Shown here in pieces: positions 1 through 7,628 of a stretch of 13,636 nucleotides of DNA. Below the pieces are notes generated by a model. The model worked only from the letters and a program-made list of their open reading frames with translations, had not been told where the DNA came from and did no database searches. The DNA lies in assembly GCA_044337705.1 (NCBI GenBank), contig JBIINB010000114.1:1-13636 (forward strand), in the 5' to 3' direction. The position numbers and the translations under genes were made by a program. How positions within the stretch are numbered: the stretch's first letter is position 1; each line of letters begins with the position of its first letter. Source of the DNA: JBEISR01 sp044337705 (GTDB taxonomy: Bacteria; Planctomycetota; Planctomycetia; Pirellulales; Pirellulaceae).

Positions 1-978
1 CACACCGCCTCGCACCGGAATCTTCAGCTGCTCGGCCAGTTCCTGCGGTATCTGATTGGTGGTGACCCCCATCAGCGCGCGCCGCACCAGTCCGTGCGTC
101 ACCAGCTCGCTGACCAACCACTGTAGTCGATTGCTGGGAATCGCAAATCCGATCCCCTGAAAGGCACCCGTCTTGGAAGCAATTGCAGTGTTCATCCCCA
201 CCAACTGCCCATTCAGATCGACCAGAGCCCCACCGGAATTGCCAGGGTTGATCGCTGCATCGGTTTGTAGAAGTTGTCCTCCCACCAGTCCCTGCAACAC
301 CCTCGCCTTGCCACTGATGATCCCGGCGCTGACTGTCTGCTCGATGTTGAAAGGACTACCGATTGCCAGGACCCAATCGCCAACGGCCAGGCGATCTGAA
401 TCCCCAATGCTGACAGATGCGAGCGGATCGGGGCAATCGATGTAAAGGATCGCGCTGTCGCTCTTGGGATCCGCCTTCACATCCCGTCCCTGGAACTCGC
501 GGCCATCCTCCAATCGAACCAGAACCTGTCGCGCATCCTGAACCACGTGCGCATTGGTGACGATCAACCCTTTCGAATCAAGGATGACCCCAGAGCCAAT
601 GCTTTCGAATCTCTGGCTGTCATCGAGAAACTGAAGCGATTCCAGCGCCCCTTGAGGGTCTCGGGAGGACGCCAGGACTGTGACAACGGTCGGTAGAACA
701 CGGCTGGACGCGATTCGAAACGCTTCCGCCAGATCCTTCGCTCGGGCAATCTGCTCCACATCATCAGCAACGTCCACCGGAGGCACCGTGCCAATACCTT
801 CCGCGTTCAATTTGTCGGCGCCGCTGCGGCGCACCACTTCATCCCGGACCGATTCGACCTCCTGCCCGGGGAGCCGATCGCACTGGAGGACCAATCCCAT
901 CCAGACGCTCAGCCCCACACCGACCCAATTCCTGAACCATCGGATCCTGTCGATTCGATCGCACACTTGTCGGTTCAT
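1..978 (-). CDS. HtrA/DegP-like serine protease (S1C family), C-terminus cut by window start
   Basis: Envelope serine protease/chaperone of the trypsin-like HtrA family; 326 codons are visible and the frame stays open to base 1. The catalytic triad reads His144 (TNAHVV), Asp174 (KSDSAIL) and Ser248 (GNSGGAL). The 30- and 74-residue spacings match DegP. From about residue 296 the start of a PDZ domain is seen (GLVRRALMGV); the rest lies outside the window. The N-terminus is Arg-rich (residues 8-16) followed by a hydrophobic stretch (19-31), so it is exported or membrane-anchored. Cys33 follows that stretch, but Gln at -1 makes a lipobox unlikely. The ATG at 978 is chosen because GAGGAG lies 6 nt upstream. 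The gene is 76 nt downstream of the hydroxyproline epimerase and could share its transcript. Substrate unknown. The family assignment is firm; which HtrA paralogue it is cannot be told. Confidence 0.93.
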   Translation of the reverse strand, partial: MNRQVCDRIDRIRWFRNWVGVGLSVWMGLVLQCDRLPGQEVESVRDEVVRRSGADKLNAEGIGTVPPVDVADDVEQIARAKDLAEAFRIASSRVLPTVVTVLASSRDPQGALESLQFLDDSQRFESIGSGVILDSKGLIVTNAHVVQDARQVLVRLEDGREFQGRDVKADPKSDSAILYIDCPDPLASVSIGDSDRLAVGDWVLAIGSPFNIEQTVSAGIISGKARVLQGLVGGQLLQTDAAINPGNSGGALVDLNGQLVGMNTAIASKTGAFQGIGFAIPSNRLQWLVSELVTHGLVRRALMGVTTNQIPQELAEQLKIPVRGGV

Positions 979-984
979 TTTCTT

Positions 985-990
985 CTCCTC
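985..990 (-). promoter_or_regulatory. Ribosome binding site of the HtrA-like gene
   Basis: On the minus strand GAGGAG lies 6 nt before the ATG at 978. It is a strong Shine-Dalgarno match and fixes the start of a gene that is otherwise only partly visible. Confidence 0.7.
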
Positions 991-1054
991 GGGACTTCGT
1001 CGCATCGGAAGATTAGCAGCAACAGCAGTCATCCGCTGCCACAATCGGCCAACG

Positions 1055-1987
1055 CTAGAACCCCAAACCCCATGGATCCTCTGGATCGGCAATCACCGTC
1101 ACATCGGCCATGATGAATGCCTTACCTTCAATTTTCGGTAGAATGCTTCCCCGCTGCCGATCCAGCCACCGGAAGCTTCCCTCAAAGCGGCTTCCCAGAA
1201 TGCTTTCCTGAACCCAGCGATCTCCTTCGACCAGATCCCCATCGGCAGCAAGACAAGCTAGCTTGGCGCTGGTCCCGGTACCGCATGGGCTTCGGTCGTA
1301 TTGAAGCCCAGGGCAAAGAACAAAGTTCCTGCCATCCCCGCCTGGATCGACTGCCTCTCCACACAGCTCCACATGATCAACCATGGGATACCCGGCTTCC
1401 CGGACCGCCTGACCAATTCTTTGTGCCACATCGGTCCAGTGCCGCGCCTCGGATAGATGATAAGGGCCTGGCAATGAACTGGTGAGGAAAAACCAGTTGC
1501 CGCCCCACGCCACATCCCCCGAGATCGGCCCCAGCCCTGGCACCTCCACCACAAGTCCCTTGACCTCGCGGTGACTGGGTACATTCTCAATCGCCACCCT
1601 TCCGCTGTCGCTGACTTCGCAGGTGACGACTCCAACCGGTGTTTCCAGTCGATGGACTCCCGGGTCGATCCGGCCCAGCCACCTTAGTGTCGCCATCAAA
1701 CCGATCGCCCCATGACCACACATACCCAGGTAACCGACATTGTTGAAGAAGACGACCCCGGCTGTATGCTTTGGATCGGCTGCAGGAAAAAGCATCCCAC
1801 CAACCATCACCTCCGATCCCCTCGGCTCGCGCGTCAGCATCGTCCGGTAAAAATCTGCTTCCTTCCGCAGCCGCTCTCGACACTGCTCCATCGACAGCCC
1901 AGGCCAATCAGGACCACCTTCCACCACCAAACGCGTCGGCTCACCACCCGTGTGGGAATCGATCGCCCGAAACCTCTGCCGATCCAT
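1055..1987 (-). CDS. 4-hydroxyproline 2-epimerase (proline racemase family)
   Basis: Cofactor-independent epimerase of 310 aa, the usual family length, predicted to convert trans-4-hydroxy-L-proline to cis-4-hydroxy-D-proline in the cytoplasm. Both catalytic cysteines are present: Cys90 in MCGHG and Cys235 in DRSPCGTGTSAK. Two Cys separate racemases/epimerases from trans-3-hydroxyproline dehydratases, which have Thr at the second site. Other family blocks are DSHTGGEPTRLVVEGG (10-25), VFFNNVGYLGMCGHG (79-93), ETPVG (115-119), WGGNWFF (161-167) and NFVLCPG (221-227). These fit the hydroxyproline epimerase branch better than proline racemase proper. The gene starts 13 nt after the DapA-like stop, with its ribosome site overlapping that stop, so the two are very probably translated from one message. 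Proline racemase activity remains the alternative. Homologues are called LhpA or HypRE in other bacteria. Confidence 0.9.
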   Translation of the reverse strand: MDRQRFRAIDSHTGGEPTRLVVEGGPDWPGLSMEQCRERLRKEADFYRTMLTREPRGSEVMVGGMLFPAADPKHTAGVVFFNNVGYLGMCGHGAIGLMATLRWLGRIDPGVHRLETPVGVVTCEVSDSGRVAIENVPSHREVKGLVVEVPGLGPISGDVAWGGNWFFLTSSLPGPYHLSEARHWTDVAQRIGQAVREAGYPMVDHVELCGEAVDPGGDGRNFVLCPGLQYDRSPCGTGTSAKLACLAADGDLVEGDRWVQESILGSRFEGSFRWLDRQRGSILPKIEGKAFIMADVTVIADPEDPWGLGF

Positions 1988-1996
1988 GCTCGCCTT

Positions 1997-2002
1997 CTCC
2001 TC
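1997..2002 (-). promoter_or_regulatory. Ribosome binding site of the epimerase, overlapping the upstream stop codon
   Basis: On the minus strand the TGA of the DapA-like gene (2003-2001) runs directly into a GAGGAG that sits 9 nt before the epimerase ATG at 1987. The layout suggests translational coupling of the two enzymes. Confidence 0.7.
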
Positions 2003-2936
2003 ACGACAGCTTGGGCCGATTCCGAATCCCTTCGTGAATCACTCGAAGCACCTGCTGCCGCTCCGCACCGGCGATCGGCAGTCGAGGTGCCCTGGTCCAC
2101 TCCGTTCCCAATCCACACTCCTGCACACAAAGCTTGATGTACTGCACGAACTTGATGTGGGTATCCAGATGCAAAAGAGGTGTGAACCAGCGGTAGATTG
2201 TCACCGCGCGATCCCAATCGCCTGCCTGCATCGCTTCCCATAGTGCCTGATTTTCCTCTGGAAACGCGATTCCGGTTCCCGCCACCCAACCATCGATCCC
2301 CAGCACTGCCGATTCCAGCGCCAAGTCATCGACCCCTGTGAAGATGGAGTACCTTCCCCCAACTTCCCGATGCAGATCGGTGATCCTCCGCGTGTTGGCC
2401 GAGCTTTCCTTGAGCGCAACGAAATTCGGTACATCTGCCAACCTGGCAAACATCTCTGGGGTGATGTCATTCCCGTAGGCGATCGGATTGTTGTAGATCA
2501 TGATCGGCAAACGGGTGCTCGCTGCCACCGTGCGAAGATGGGCCATGGATTCCTCTGGATCCGGAGTCCGATAGCTCATCGCCGGCATCACCATCACCCC
2601 GTCGACCCCCAACCGCTCACAGTCCTGCACATAGCGAACCGCCTCCCCAGTGCTCGATTCGGCAACGCCGCTAAGCACCGGTAGACGACCACGAAAGGCA
2701 CCGACCATCGCCGCCATCACCTCCCGCTTTTCGGCTGCCGTCATCACCTGGTTCTCGCCCAGCGATCCCAGGAAGATCAGGCCACCGATTCCTGAGGCAA
2801 CGAGCACTTCGGCATGCCGAATCGTTCCTTCCAGATCGATCCTGCCATCCCGGTCCATCTGCGTGGTGATCGCAGGATACACTCCATGCCAGTAGGGGGA
2901 ACAATTCACCTTGGGGCGAGTCACAGGAGTCGGCAT
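2001..2936 (-). CDS. DapA-superfamily lyase, probable 1-pyrroline-4-hydroxy-2-carboxylate deaminase
   Basis: A 311-aa class I aldolase of the dihydrodipicolinate synthase (DHDPS)/N-acetylneuraminate lyase superfamily. The Schiff-base lysine is Lys176 (FVALKESSAN) and the active-site tyrosine is Tyr148 (IMIYNNP). GSLGE at 57-61 replaces the GTTGE of DHDPS. Ala153 stands where DHDPS has the substrate-binding Arg of YNVPSRTG (Arg138 in E. coli), so lysine biosynthesis is unlikely. The gene is directly coupled to a hydroxyproline epimerase. In known hydroxyproline pathways a DapA-like enzyme deaminates 1-pyrroline-4-hydroxy-2-carboxylate to 2-oxoglutarate semialdehyde, and I infer that role here. 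Another 2-keto acid lyase is possible. The ATG at 2936 has AAGG 7 nt upstream. The superfamily call is near certain; the substrate is moderate. Confidence 0.82.
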   Translation of the reverse strand: MPTPVTRPKVNCSPYWHGVYPAITTQMDRDGRIDLEGTIRHAEVLVASGIGGLIFLGSLGENQVMTAAEKREVMAAMVGAFRGRLPVLSGVAESSTGEAVRYVQDCERLGVDGVMVMPAMSYRTPDPEESMAHLRTVAASTRLPIMIYNNPIAYGNDITPEMFARLADVPNFVALKESSANTRRITDLHREVGGRYSIFTGVDDLALESAVLGIDGWVAGTGIAFPEENQALWEAMQAGDWDRAVTIYRWFTPLLHLDTHIKFVQYIKLCVQECGLGTEWTRAPRLPIAGAERQQVLRVIHEGIRNRPKLS

Positions 2937-3142
2937 CGATCGACCTTACTTCTTCTGAGGAAATGAAATCCAACGCAAAAACCGATCAACCTAATATGGC
3001 CGATGGAGGGCAGATTGCCCAGGTGAGTCGCGCGGCAACGGCTTAGGATCCATCGCCACCAGCCCCTCAGAAGATCGCTGCAACAGATCGGCCAGGAAGC
3101 CAATAGTCAGGCCACCATGTCGTTCTCCTCTCTCCACCGCTC
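2937..3142 (-). other. Spacer between the toroid gene and the DapA-like gene
   Basis: A 206-nt non-coding gap between co-directional genes, the second longest on this strand. It probably separates the ExbBD block from the hydroxyproline pair and may hold a promoter for the latter, but I find no convincing -35/-10 pair. A short hairpin (GGGCA-GAT-TGCCC, 3008-3020) lacks a following T run. Function undetermined. Confidence 0.4.
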
Positions 3143-5944
3143 TCAAGGGGGCGATGCGGTGTAGAGGGGAAGATGACGATACTGCACTTCCAGCGATAAT
3201 AGATTCAGGCAGGTCACATACAACCTTCCGCCATATGCCCCCCAGGCATCCGGCACCGGCCCGCGGGGCTCCCAGCTTCCTGCGTCATCCCCGGTCGTTT
3301 CCTGAGAATCCAAAGTCGCTCGCCGTAAGGCAGCACTCCATCGCTCCCAGGAAGCTCCGCCAACCTGATACACCACCTGGGTTCCATAGTACCAGTAGTA
3401 GGTATCTCGTCGATTTCCCCCTTCACCCGTTGCATCAGGAGGTTCCTCCAGAAGGTAGTCCGCTCCCTCGGCGATTGTCGGATGATCGGGTGCCCATCCG
3501 GTGTAGAGCCGCATCAGCAATCCGACACTGGTCATCGTTCGAGTGGCGATTCGACCGTGCCGCTGCGCTGCGGTATCGGGCGCATTCCAGTTGTATCGGT
3601 ACAGGTACGGCTGGTCCTCCGACTGCTGACTGCGTTGGACCCATCTGGCGACACCATCGAGTGTCGTTCTAGGGACCTCCAGACCGGCTAGCTTGCCGCT
3701 CTGAAGCGCCATCAAAAACCAACCAGTCACGCTGGTATCAGCACCGCTTCGAGGCTGATAGCGCCAACCGCCCAATTGCCGGTCCTGCGTCGAAGCCATG
3801 AAGTCGATCGCCCGCTGCGCCGGCTCGCGGAGCTCCGAATCCTGTGTCATCCCATAGGCTTCGCACAAAGCCAACGCTGCGATCGCATGGCTGTACAGCC
3901 ATGCGTTGGCATTGGAGGCGGCGTCCATGCGACGGTACAGATCCCCGTCGGCTCGCTGGCCTCGACGCAACGCCTCCAGACCACGCCGAATCGATCCTGC
4001 ATGCTTTCCCTCCAGATGCGTGTAGCCGGCCCCCTGAAATGCCAGGATGGCCAGGCCCGTAGCCGCCGTATCGCTGCGGATCTTGACGGCAGGATCTCCG
4101 CGTTCCAAGTTCCACCACCCATCCTCCTGCTGCGTCGACGCCAGATAATCCAAGCCCCGCTCTATCGCTAGTTCAGCAGCATCCAGATCTCCCTGAGCGT
4201 TGCGACTGAGCCGTTCTCTCCGTTTCTGAAAGGCGGGCACTGGTTTGGCAGCCGCCAACTGGTCCGCTAACTTGGAACCTGCTTCTGCAACCCCCTCTAC
4301 CTTTTCGCCACCCATACCCCGCAATGCCTCTTCGGCATCTCCTCCGATTCGGCCTAGCGGAAGCAAACGCGAAGCGATCGTATCGATCGATCCCACCAGT
4401 CGATCCGACGCGTCTTCAATCGATCGCTCGCCTCCCCCAACCCCTGTCGCTGCTTTTGAACGGCCACCCCCGGCCTCCCCACCTACAGTCGATCTAAGCC
4501 CACTACGCCGAGTCACCTCCAACCTACGATCCAGTGGGTCTCCAAGCCCCCCCCCGGCAACTGGCTTCGCCATCGACGCTTCGTTCCGACTGATACGTTC
4601 TTCCGCCACCCGGCTTGCCTTCAAATTGGCGTCTCGAAGGGTGGGTATCGCTTCGCTGGCCGGTTCCATGGAATCAGCCAGTTGCTGCAACCCCATTTCG
4701 GATGTTGCTCTTCGATCCGTCTGCCTCACCCGCTCCCCAACCATCGCTTCGGGGACCGCCTGGCGTTCCAATGCCTCCTCCATCGTTTTGGCTTGCGCCT
4801 GGTCGCTCTCCCAGGACCTGCCAGAGATCGCCTGCCGCTTGGGGCGAACTAAATCGAACCGCTTCTGCTCCCCTTGAGGATCCGTCGTCGCTGGTCGATC
4901 CTCAGGCAGCTTGGGAATATCGATCGATTTCGCCTCCAAATCCGCCTCCTCCATCTGGCTAAAATCAGCTGACGCTTCAAGCGGCGATGGCGTTGGCTGG
5001 CTCATCAACTCCTTCGAATCCATGCTCCACCGATCCAATTCACTCGCCTTGGGCTGCATCTGGAGTGGGGCGAGTTGATCACTGGGGGAGGGGAGGTCGG
5101 TCGAGTCGATGGACAAGGAACCGTTTGCCTGCGGTTCCCGAGCTTCTTCACCACGATCCAGAATGGAACGCTTGGAAGCCTGCTGCGCCTCAACCACCGG
5201 CTGTGGCAAGTCGAGCGCTGCGATAGCTTGCAGCCGCGCCAGCCGCTCCACCTCCTCCAGACGCTGTGCTTGGCGATCGGCATGATCGTCAGCAGCCCGC
5301 GGCTCGCGAATCACTCCCGACGAATCTCCCGATCCATCATTCTCGGGAACCAAGCGCGATCGATTGGCAGCCTGCGGTCCACTCGATTCAAGAGGTTCCG
5401 GCGCCCCTTCTTTGGAGCCCTGGAGAGCCATTTCCGATTGCGACTCTTCGATCGCCGCATTCAATTGCTGCTCCAGCCTCTCTTCCTGCGAAGTATCCAC
5501 CTCCTGCTGCAACCCAGCTGTCAGAAGCTCCTCAGGCAGATACTCGATAGCTACGGTTCGCTCCATCGGAGCTACCATCCTCTCGCCTCCACTGACCTGT
5601 TGACGGATGGCAGGCAGCAGCACCCATTCAATCGCTCCGAAAACCATCGCCAAATGCAGCGCGACACTCAGGAGGAATGCGACGACCATGGTTCGCTGCG
5701 CCTGGCTTCGCGACATCTGGCGCACAAGCCCCCCTCCCAACCATGCGACGAGCGGCAGCAGCACCAACCAGACCCACGCGTTAGCCCACCACCGAGGATC
5801 GTCGAATCGCAAAGCCCGGAAGATGCCCCCACCCACCATCAAGGTGATCAGAATCAGGGAGGCATCGATAGCCCACCAACTGCCAGCGGAATCAGGAGGC
5901 TGCCGCAGCCTCCTGTTTTCATCCCTCCCCATTCGCCCGCTCAT
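3143..5944 (-). CDS. TonB/TolA-like membrane protein with C-terminal squalene-cyclase-type alpha/alpha toroid
   Basis: A 933-aa protein with an unusual build. Three membrane helices lie at about 25-42, 53-73 and 86-110. The loop between helices 2 and 3 is Arg-rich, placing it in the cytoplasm and everything after helix 3 in the periplasm. Helix 3 contains Ser93-x-x-x-His97 (LLSVALHLAMV), the spacing of Ser16/His20 in the E. coli TonB helix. A long low-complexity linker follows (about 112-570), rich in Glu, Gln, Ser, Pro and Ala, with a short coiled-coil-like part near 224-245 and Gly-rich stretches near 463-506. The C-terminal 350 residues are prenyltransferase/squalene-oxidase-type repeats with two good QW motifs (596-610 and 711-727) and SDTAATG/ADTSVTG helices. 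I see no DXDD cyclase motif, so terpene cyclisation is doubtful. The ATG at 5944 is preferred because it overlaps the exbD stop as ATGA; an in-frame GTG at 6004 would add 20 residues. The toroid assignment is firm; the transducer role is inferred. Confidence 0.85.
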   Translation of the reverse strand: MSGRMGRDENRRLRQPPDSAGSWWAIDASLILITLMVGGGIFRALRFDDPRWWANAWVWLVLLPLVAWLGGGLVRQMSRSQAQRTMVVAFLLSVALHLAMVFGAIEWVLLPAIRQQVSGGERMVAPMERTVAIEYLPEELLTAGLQQEVDTSQEERLEQQLNAAIEESQSEMALQGSKEGAPEPLESSGPQAANRSRLVPENDGSGDSSGVIREPRAADDHADRQAQRLEEVERLARLQAIAALDLPQPVVEAQQASKRSILDRGEEAREPQANGSLSIDSTDLPSPSDQLAPLQMQPKASELDRWSMDSKELMSQPTPSPLEASADFSQMEEADLEAKSIDIPKLPEDRPATTDPQGEQKRFDLVRPKRQAISGRSWESDQAQAKTMEEALERQAVPEAMVGERVRQTDRRATSEMGLQQLADSMEPASEAIPTLRDANLKASRVAEERISRNEASMAKPVAGGGLGDPLDRRLEVTRRSGLRSTVGGEAGGGRSKAATGVGGGERSIEDASDRLVGSIDTIASRLLPLGRIGGDAEEALRGMGGEKVEGVAEAGSKLADQLAAAKPVPAFQKRRERLSRNAQGDLDAAELAIERGLDYLASTQQEDGWWNLERGDPAVKIRSDTAATGLAILAFQGAGYTHLEGKHAGSIRRGLEALRRGQRADGDLYRRMDAASNANAWLYSHAIAALALCEAYGMTQDSELREPAQRAIDFMASTQDRQLGGWRYQPRSGADTSVTGWFLMALQSGKLAGLEVPRTTLDGVARWVQRSQQSEDQPYLYRYNWNAPDTAAQRHGRIATRTMTSVGLLMRLYTGWAPDHPTIAEGADYLLEEPPDATGEGGNRRDTYYWYYGTQVVYQVGGASWERWSAALRRATLDSQETTGDDAGSWEPRGPVPDAWGAYGGRLYVTCLNLLSLEVQYRHLPLYTASPP

Positions 5945-6366
5945 GGCTTGCGATCCATAGGTGCTGTGGTGATGCGGTACTTCGTCAAGCCGTGCTTCTG
6001 ACACTGGTCCATGACTCTCACCACCGCATCGACGGGAGCGCGACGATCCGCCCGCATCGTAACCATTGGCTGCGTTATCTTGTCCGCGCCGTAACGCGCC
6101 AACAGCAGCCCCAGCGTCGGTTCGTCCAGGGACTTCCCTTGAACATGGAAGCCACCAGCCTGATCGATGGAGACAACCAGCTCTTCCGGCTTGCTGGCAA
6201 GCGGCTTTGCGCTGCTAGCCGCTGGCAGCTCGACAGGAAAAGCCCGATCCTCCTGCGCGAATCGGGAAGCGACCAGGAAGAAAACCAACAGGAGAAAGAC
6301 GACGTCGATCAGCGGCGTCAAGCTAAGGGATTCCAACGCTCTTCCACGCTGCAAACGTACAGCCAT
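5941..6366 (-). CDS. exbD: ExbD/TolR-family biopolymer transport protein
   Basis: A 141-aa protein, typical family length, with a short cytoplasmic N-terminus, one membrane helix (about 17-34) and a periplasmic domain. The proton-carrying aspartate of the family is Asp21 in LTPLIDVVFLLLVFFLV. The C-terminal part (VTMRADRRAPVDAVVRVMD) matches the ExbD periplasmic fold. It should form the peptidoglycan-side partner of the ExbB-type channel encoded 5 nt upstream, coupling proton flow to movement of a TonB/TolA-like protein, presumably the toroid protein encoded next. Its TGA overlaps that gene's ATG by 4 nt. Start supported by GGGAGG 9 nt upstream. Sequence alone does not settle ExbD versus TolR. 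Confidence 0.94.
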   Translation of the reverse strand: MAVRLQRGRALESLSLTPLIDVVFLLLVFFLVASRFAQEDRAFPVELPAASSAKPLASKPEELVVSIDQAGGFHVQGKSLDEPTLGLLLARYGADKITQPMVTMRADRRAPVDAVVRVMDQCQKHGLTKYRITTAPMDRKP

Positions 6367-6371
6367 CGAAC

Positions 6372-7409
6372 TCAGCCTCCCGATGGAACGCGACGAACCA
6401 CCGCGCTGCTGGCGGACAGTACCTTGGCCGTACCGGAATCCTCTACCGCTTCATTCGATTCCTGGTAAGCCCGAACCTGTTCACCCAGATCTCGGGCTAC
6501 CAATTCCTCCCCCGCGATTTCATAACGCGTCCGCCCCTCAAATCGCTCGATTTTCAGCGAAATGGTGGAAATCAGCTCCTCCAGCTGCCGAAAGGCTGCC
6601 GAAATTTTTCCTTCGAAGAGATGCGAAAGGATCGCAGCGGGAATGGCGACCATCAAACCGGCCAGCGTGGTCACCAACGCTTCATAGATTCCCTGTGCCA
6701 GAAATTCGGCACGGTTCTGTGTGCTATCCAGCTGGGTGGTGTGGTGGAAGGCGTGAATCAATCCCCACACCGTTCCCATCAATCCGAAGAGCGGTGCGAT
6801 GCCGGCGGCCAAGTTCAACCAGCGCACCGGCGCATAGAGTCGATCGGCATGGCGCTGCATGGCATCCCGCGCCGCTTGATCCACCTCCGTCTGAGGTCGT
6901 CCGATTTTCTCCAGTACCGTTTGCACAACTTCCGATCCTGCGGAAGGAAACTGCTGCGTGATGCGATAGGCCTCGCGTGGATTCCAACCCTCAGGATCCC
7001 TCGCCATATCCCTCAATCCGCGCGACAAACCTCGCGGCACCACTTTGGATCGACGCAAGCTGATCGATCGCTCGATCGCAATCGCCACCACCACCAGACT
7101 GGTCAGGCCGATGGGAAGCATGAACCAGCCGCCGCGTTGAAGGAGCGTCAGCAGATCCAGCCCCCGCGCCGACTCGACACTCAGGTCAGGCGCTGCAGGC
7201 TGCCCGCCGGCGTTCTCCCCCTTCAGACGCTCCAGAGCTTCCACGTCGGCCACCTCGGGAGGATCGGGGGTCGCCTGTTGCGCCTGGGTTACCCCGCACC
7301 CCAACACGATGATCGCCAGGCCTACCAACAGGCAGGTGACACGTTGCCGCCAGCATCGCGATCGCGGGCGTTCCTTCAATACCACCGATCCCCAAACCAC
7401 CTGCTGCAT
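6372..7409 (-). CDS. exbB: MotA/TolQ/ExbB-family proton channel protein with signal peptide
   Basis: A 345-aa inner-membrane protein. The N-terminus has a signal-peptide-like segment (Arg18-Arg23, then hydrophobic 25-40, ending VTQAQQ), followed by an extracytoplasmic linker to about 90. The three family helices lie at about 95-113, 196-219 and 244-265. Conserved channel motifs are AGIAPLFGLMGTVWGLI (202-218, Thr213) and YEALVTTLAGLMVAIPA (242-258, Glu243 and Thr247/248), corresponding to the pore Thr and Glu positions of ExbB/TolQ. The cytoplasmic domain lies between helices 1 and 2, as in the family. The N-terminal extension makes it longer than E. coli ExbB (244 aa). It sits 5 nt before exbD and 219 nt after the TPR gene. 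GGGAGG lies 11 nt before the ATG, with AGGTGA 3 nt before it. Confidence 0.94.
   Translation of the reverse strand: MQQVVWGSVVLKERPRSRCWRQRVTCLLVGLAIIVLGCGVTQAQQATPDPPEVADVEALERLKGENAGGQPAAPDLSVESARGLDLLTLLQRGGWFMLPIGLTSLVVVAIAIERSISLRRSKVVPRGLSRGLRDMARDPEGWNPREAYRITQQFPSAGSEVVQTVLEKIGRPQTEVDQAARDAMQRHADRLYAPVRWLNLAAGIAPLFGLMGTVWGLIHAFHHTTQLDSTQNRAEFLAQGIYEALVTTLAGLMVAIPAAILSHLFEGKISAAFRQLEELISTISLKIERFEGRTRYEIAGEELVARDLGEQVRAYQESNEAVEDSGTAKVLSASSAVVRRVPSGG
6376..6381 (-). promoter_or_regulatory. Ribosome binding site of exbD
   Basis: GGGAGG on the minus strand, inside the last codons of exbB and 9 nt before the exbD ATG at 6366. It supports this start and coupled translation of the channel pair. 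Confidence 0.65.
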
Positions 7410-7628
7410 CGGTCACCTAGCCTCCCGACCTGTCCCTCGATGAATCAGTCAAGCGAAACAACGCGGATCTTACCTATGGACCGCGAGGGTCGCCTTCTGC
7501 CAGAGGAGTCCCCCGGGCACGATCATCCTAGGTCTTTGCCACGGGCCAGACCAGAGGCTAGGGAGAATCGATCGGCCATGGCGAGGTGGAATCCGCCGAA
7601 TGGCACTGGGGACCCAATAGCTGGTTAG
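7410..7628 (-). other. Spacer between the TPR gene and exbB
   Basis: A 219-nt stretch without a convincing gene. It is long enough for a second promoter, so exbB-exbD-toroid could be expressed apart from the TPR gene. I see no clear sigma-70 promoter and no terminator with a T run. Its only clear signal is the ribosome site GGGAGG at 7421-7426 for exbB. Confidence 0.4.

Noticed and set aside
876..884. Lipobox at Cys33 of the HtrA-like protein
   Set aside because: The -1 residue is Gln, which lipoprotein signal peptidase does not normally accept; a plain signal or anchor helix is more likely.
1712..2137. Plus-strand open frame across the epimerase and DapA-like genes
   Set aside because: It crosses the junction of two well-supported minus-strand genes and has shadow-like composition (Pro, Arg, His) with no recognisable motif.
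3008..3020. Hairpin GGGCA-GAT-TGCCC as a terminator after the toroid gene
   Set aside because: The stem is only 5 bp and no T run follows on the transcribed (minus) strand.
5075..6001. A 308-codon open frame on the plus strand opposite the toroid gene
   Set aside because: It is a shadow of the linker-coding strand: composition dominated by Arg, Ser, His, Gln and Pro, no domain, no ribosome site, while the minus strand encodes a protein with clear helices and homology.
5945..6004. GTG start giving 20 extra residues to the toroid protein
   Set aside because: The added residues are only a second reading of the exbD C-terminus. The ATG at 5944 forms a standard ATGA overlap with the exbD stop.
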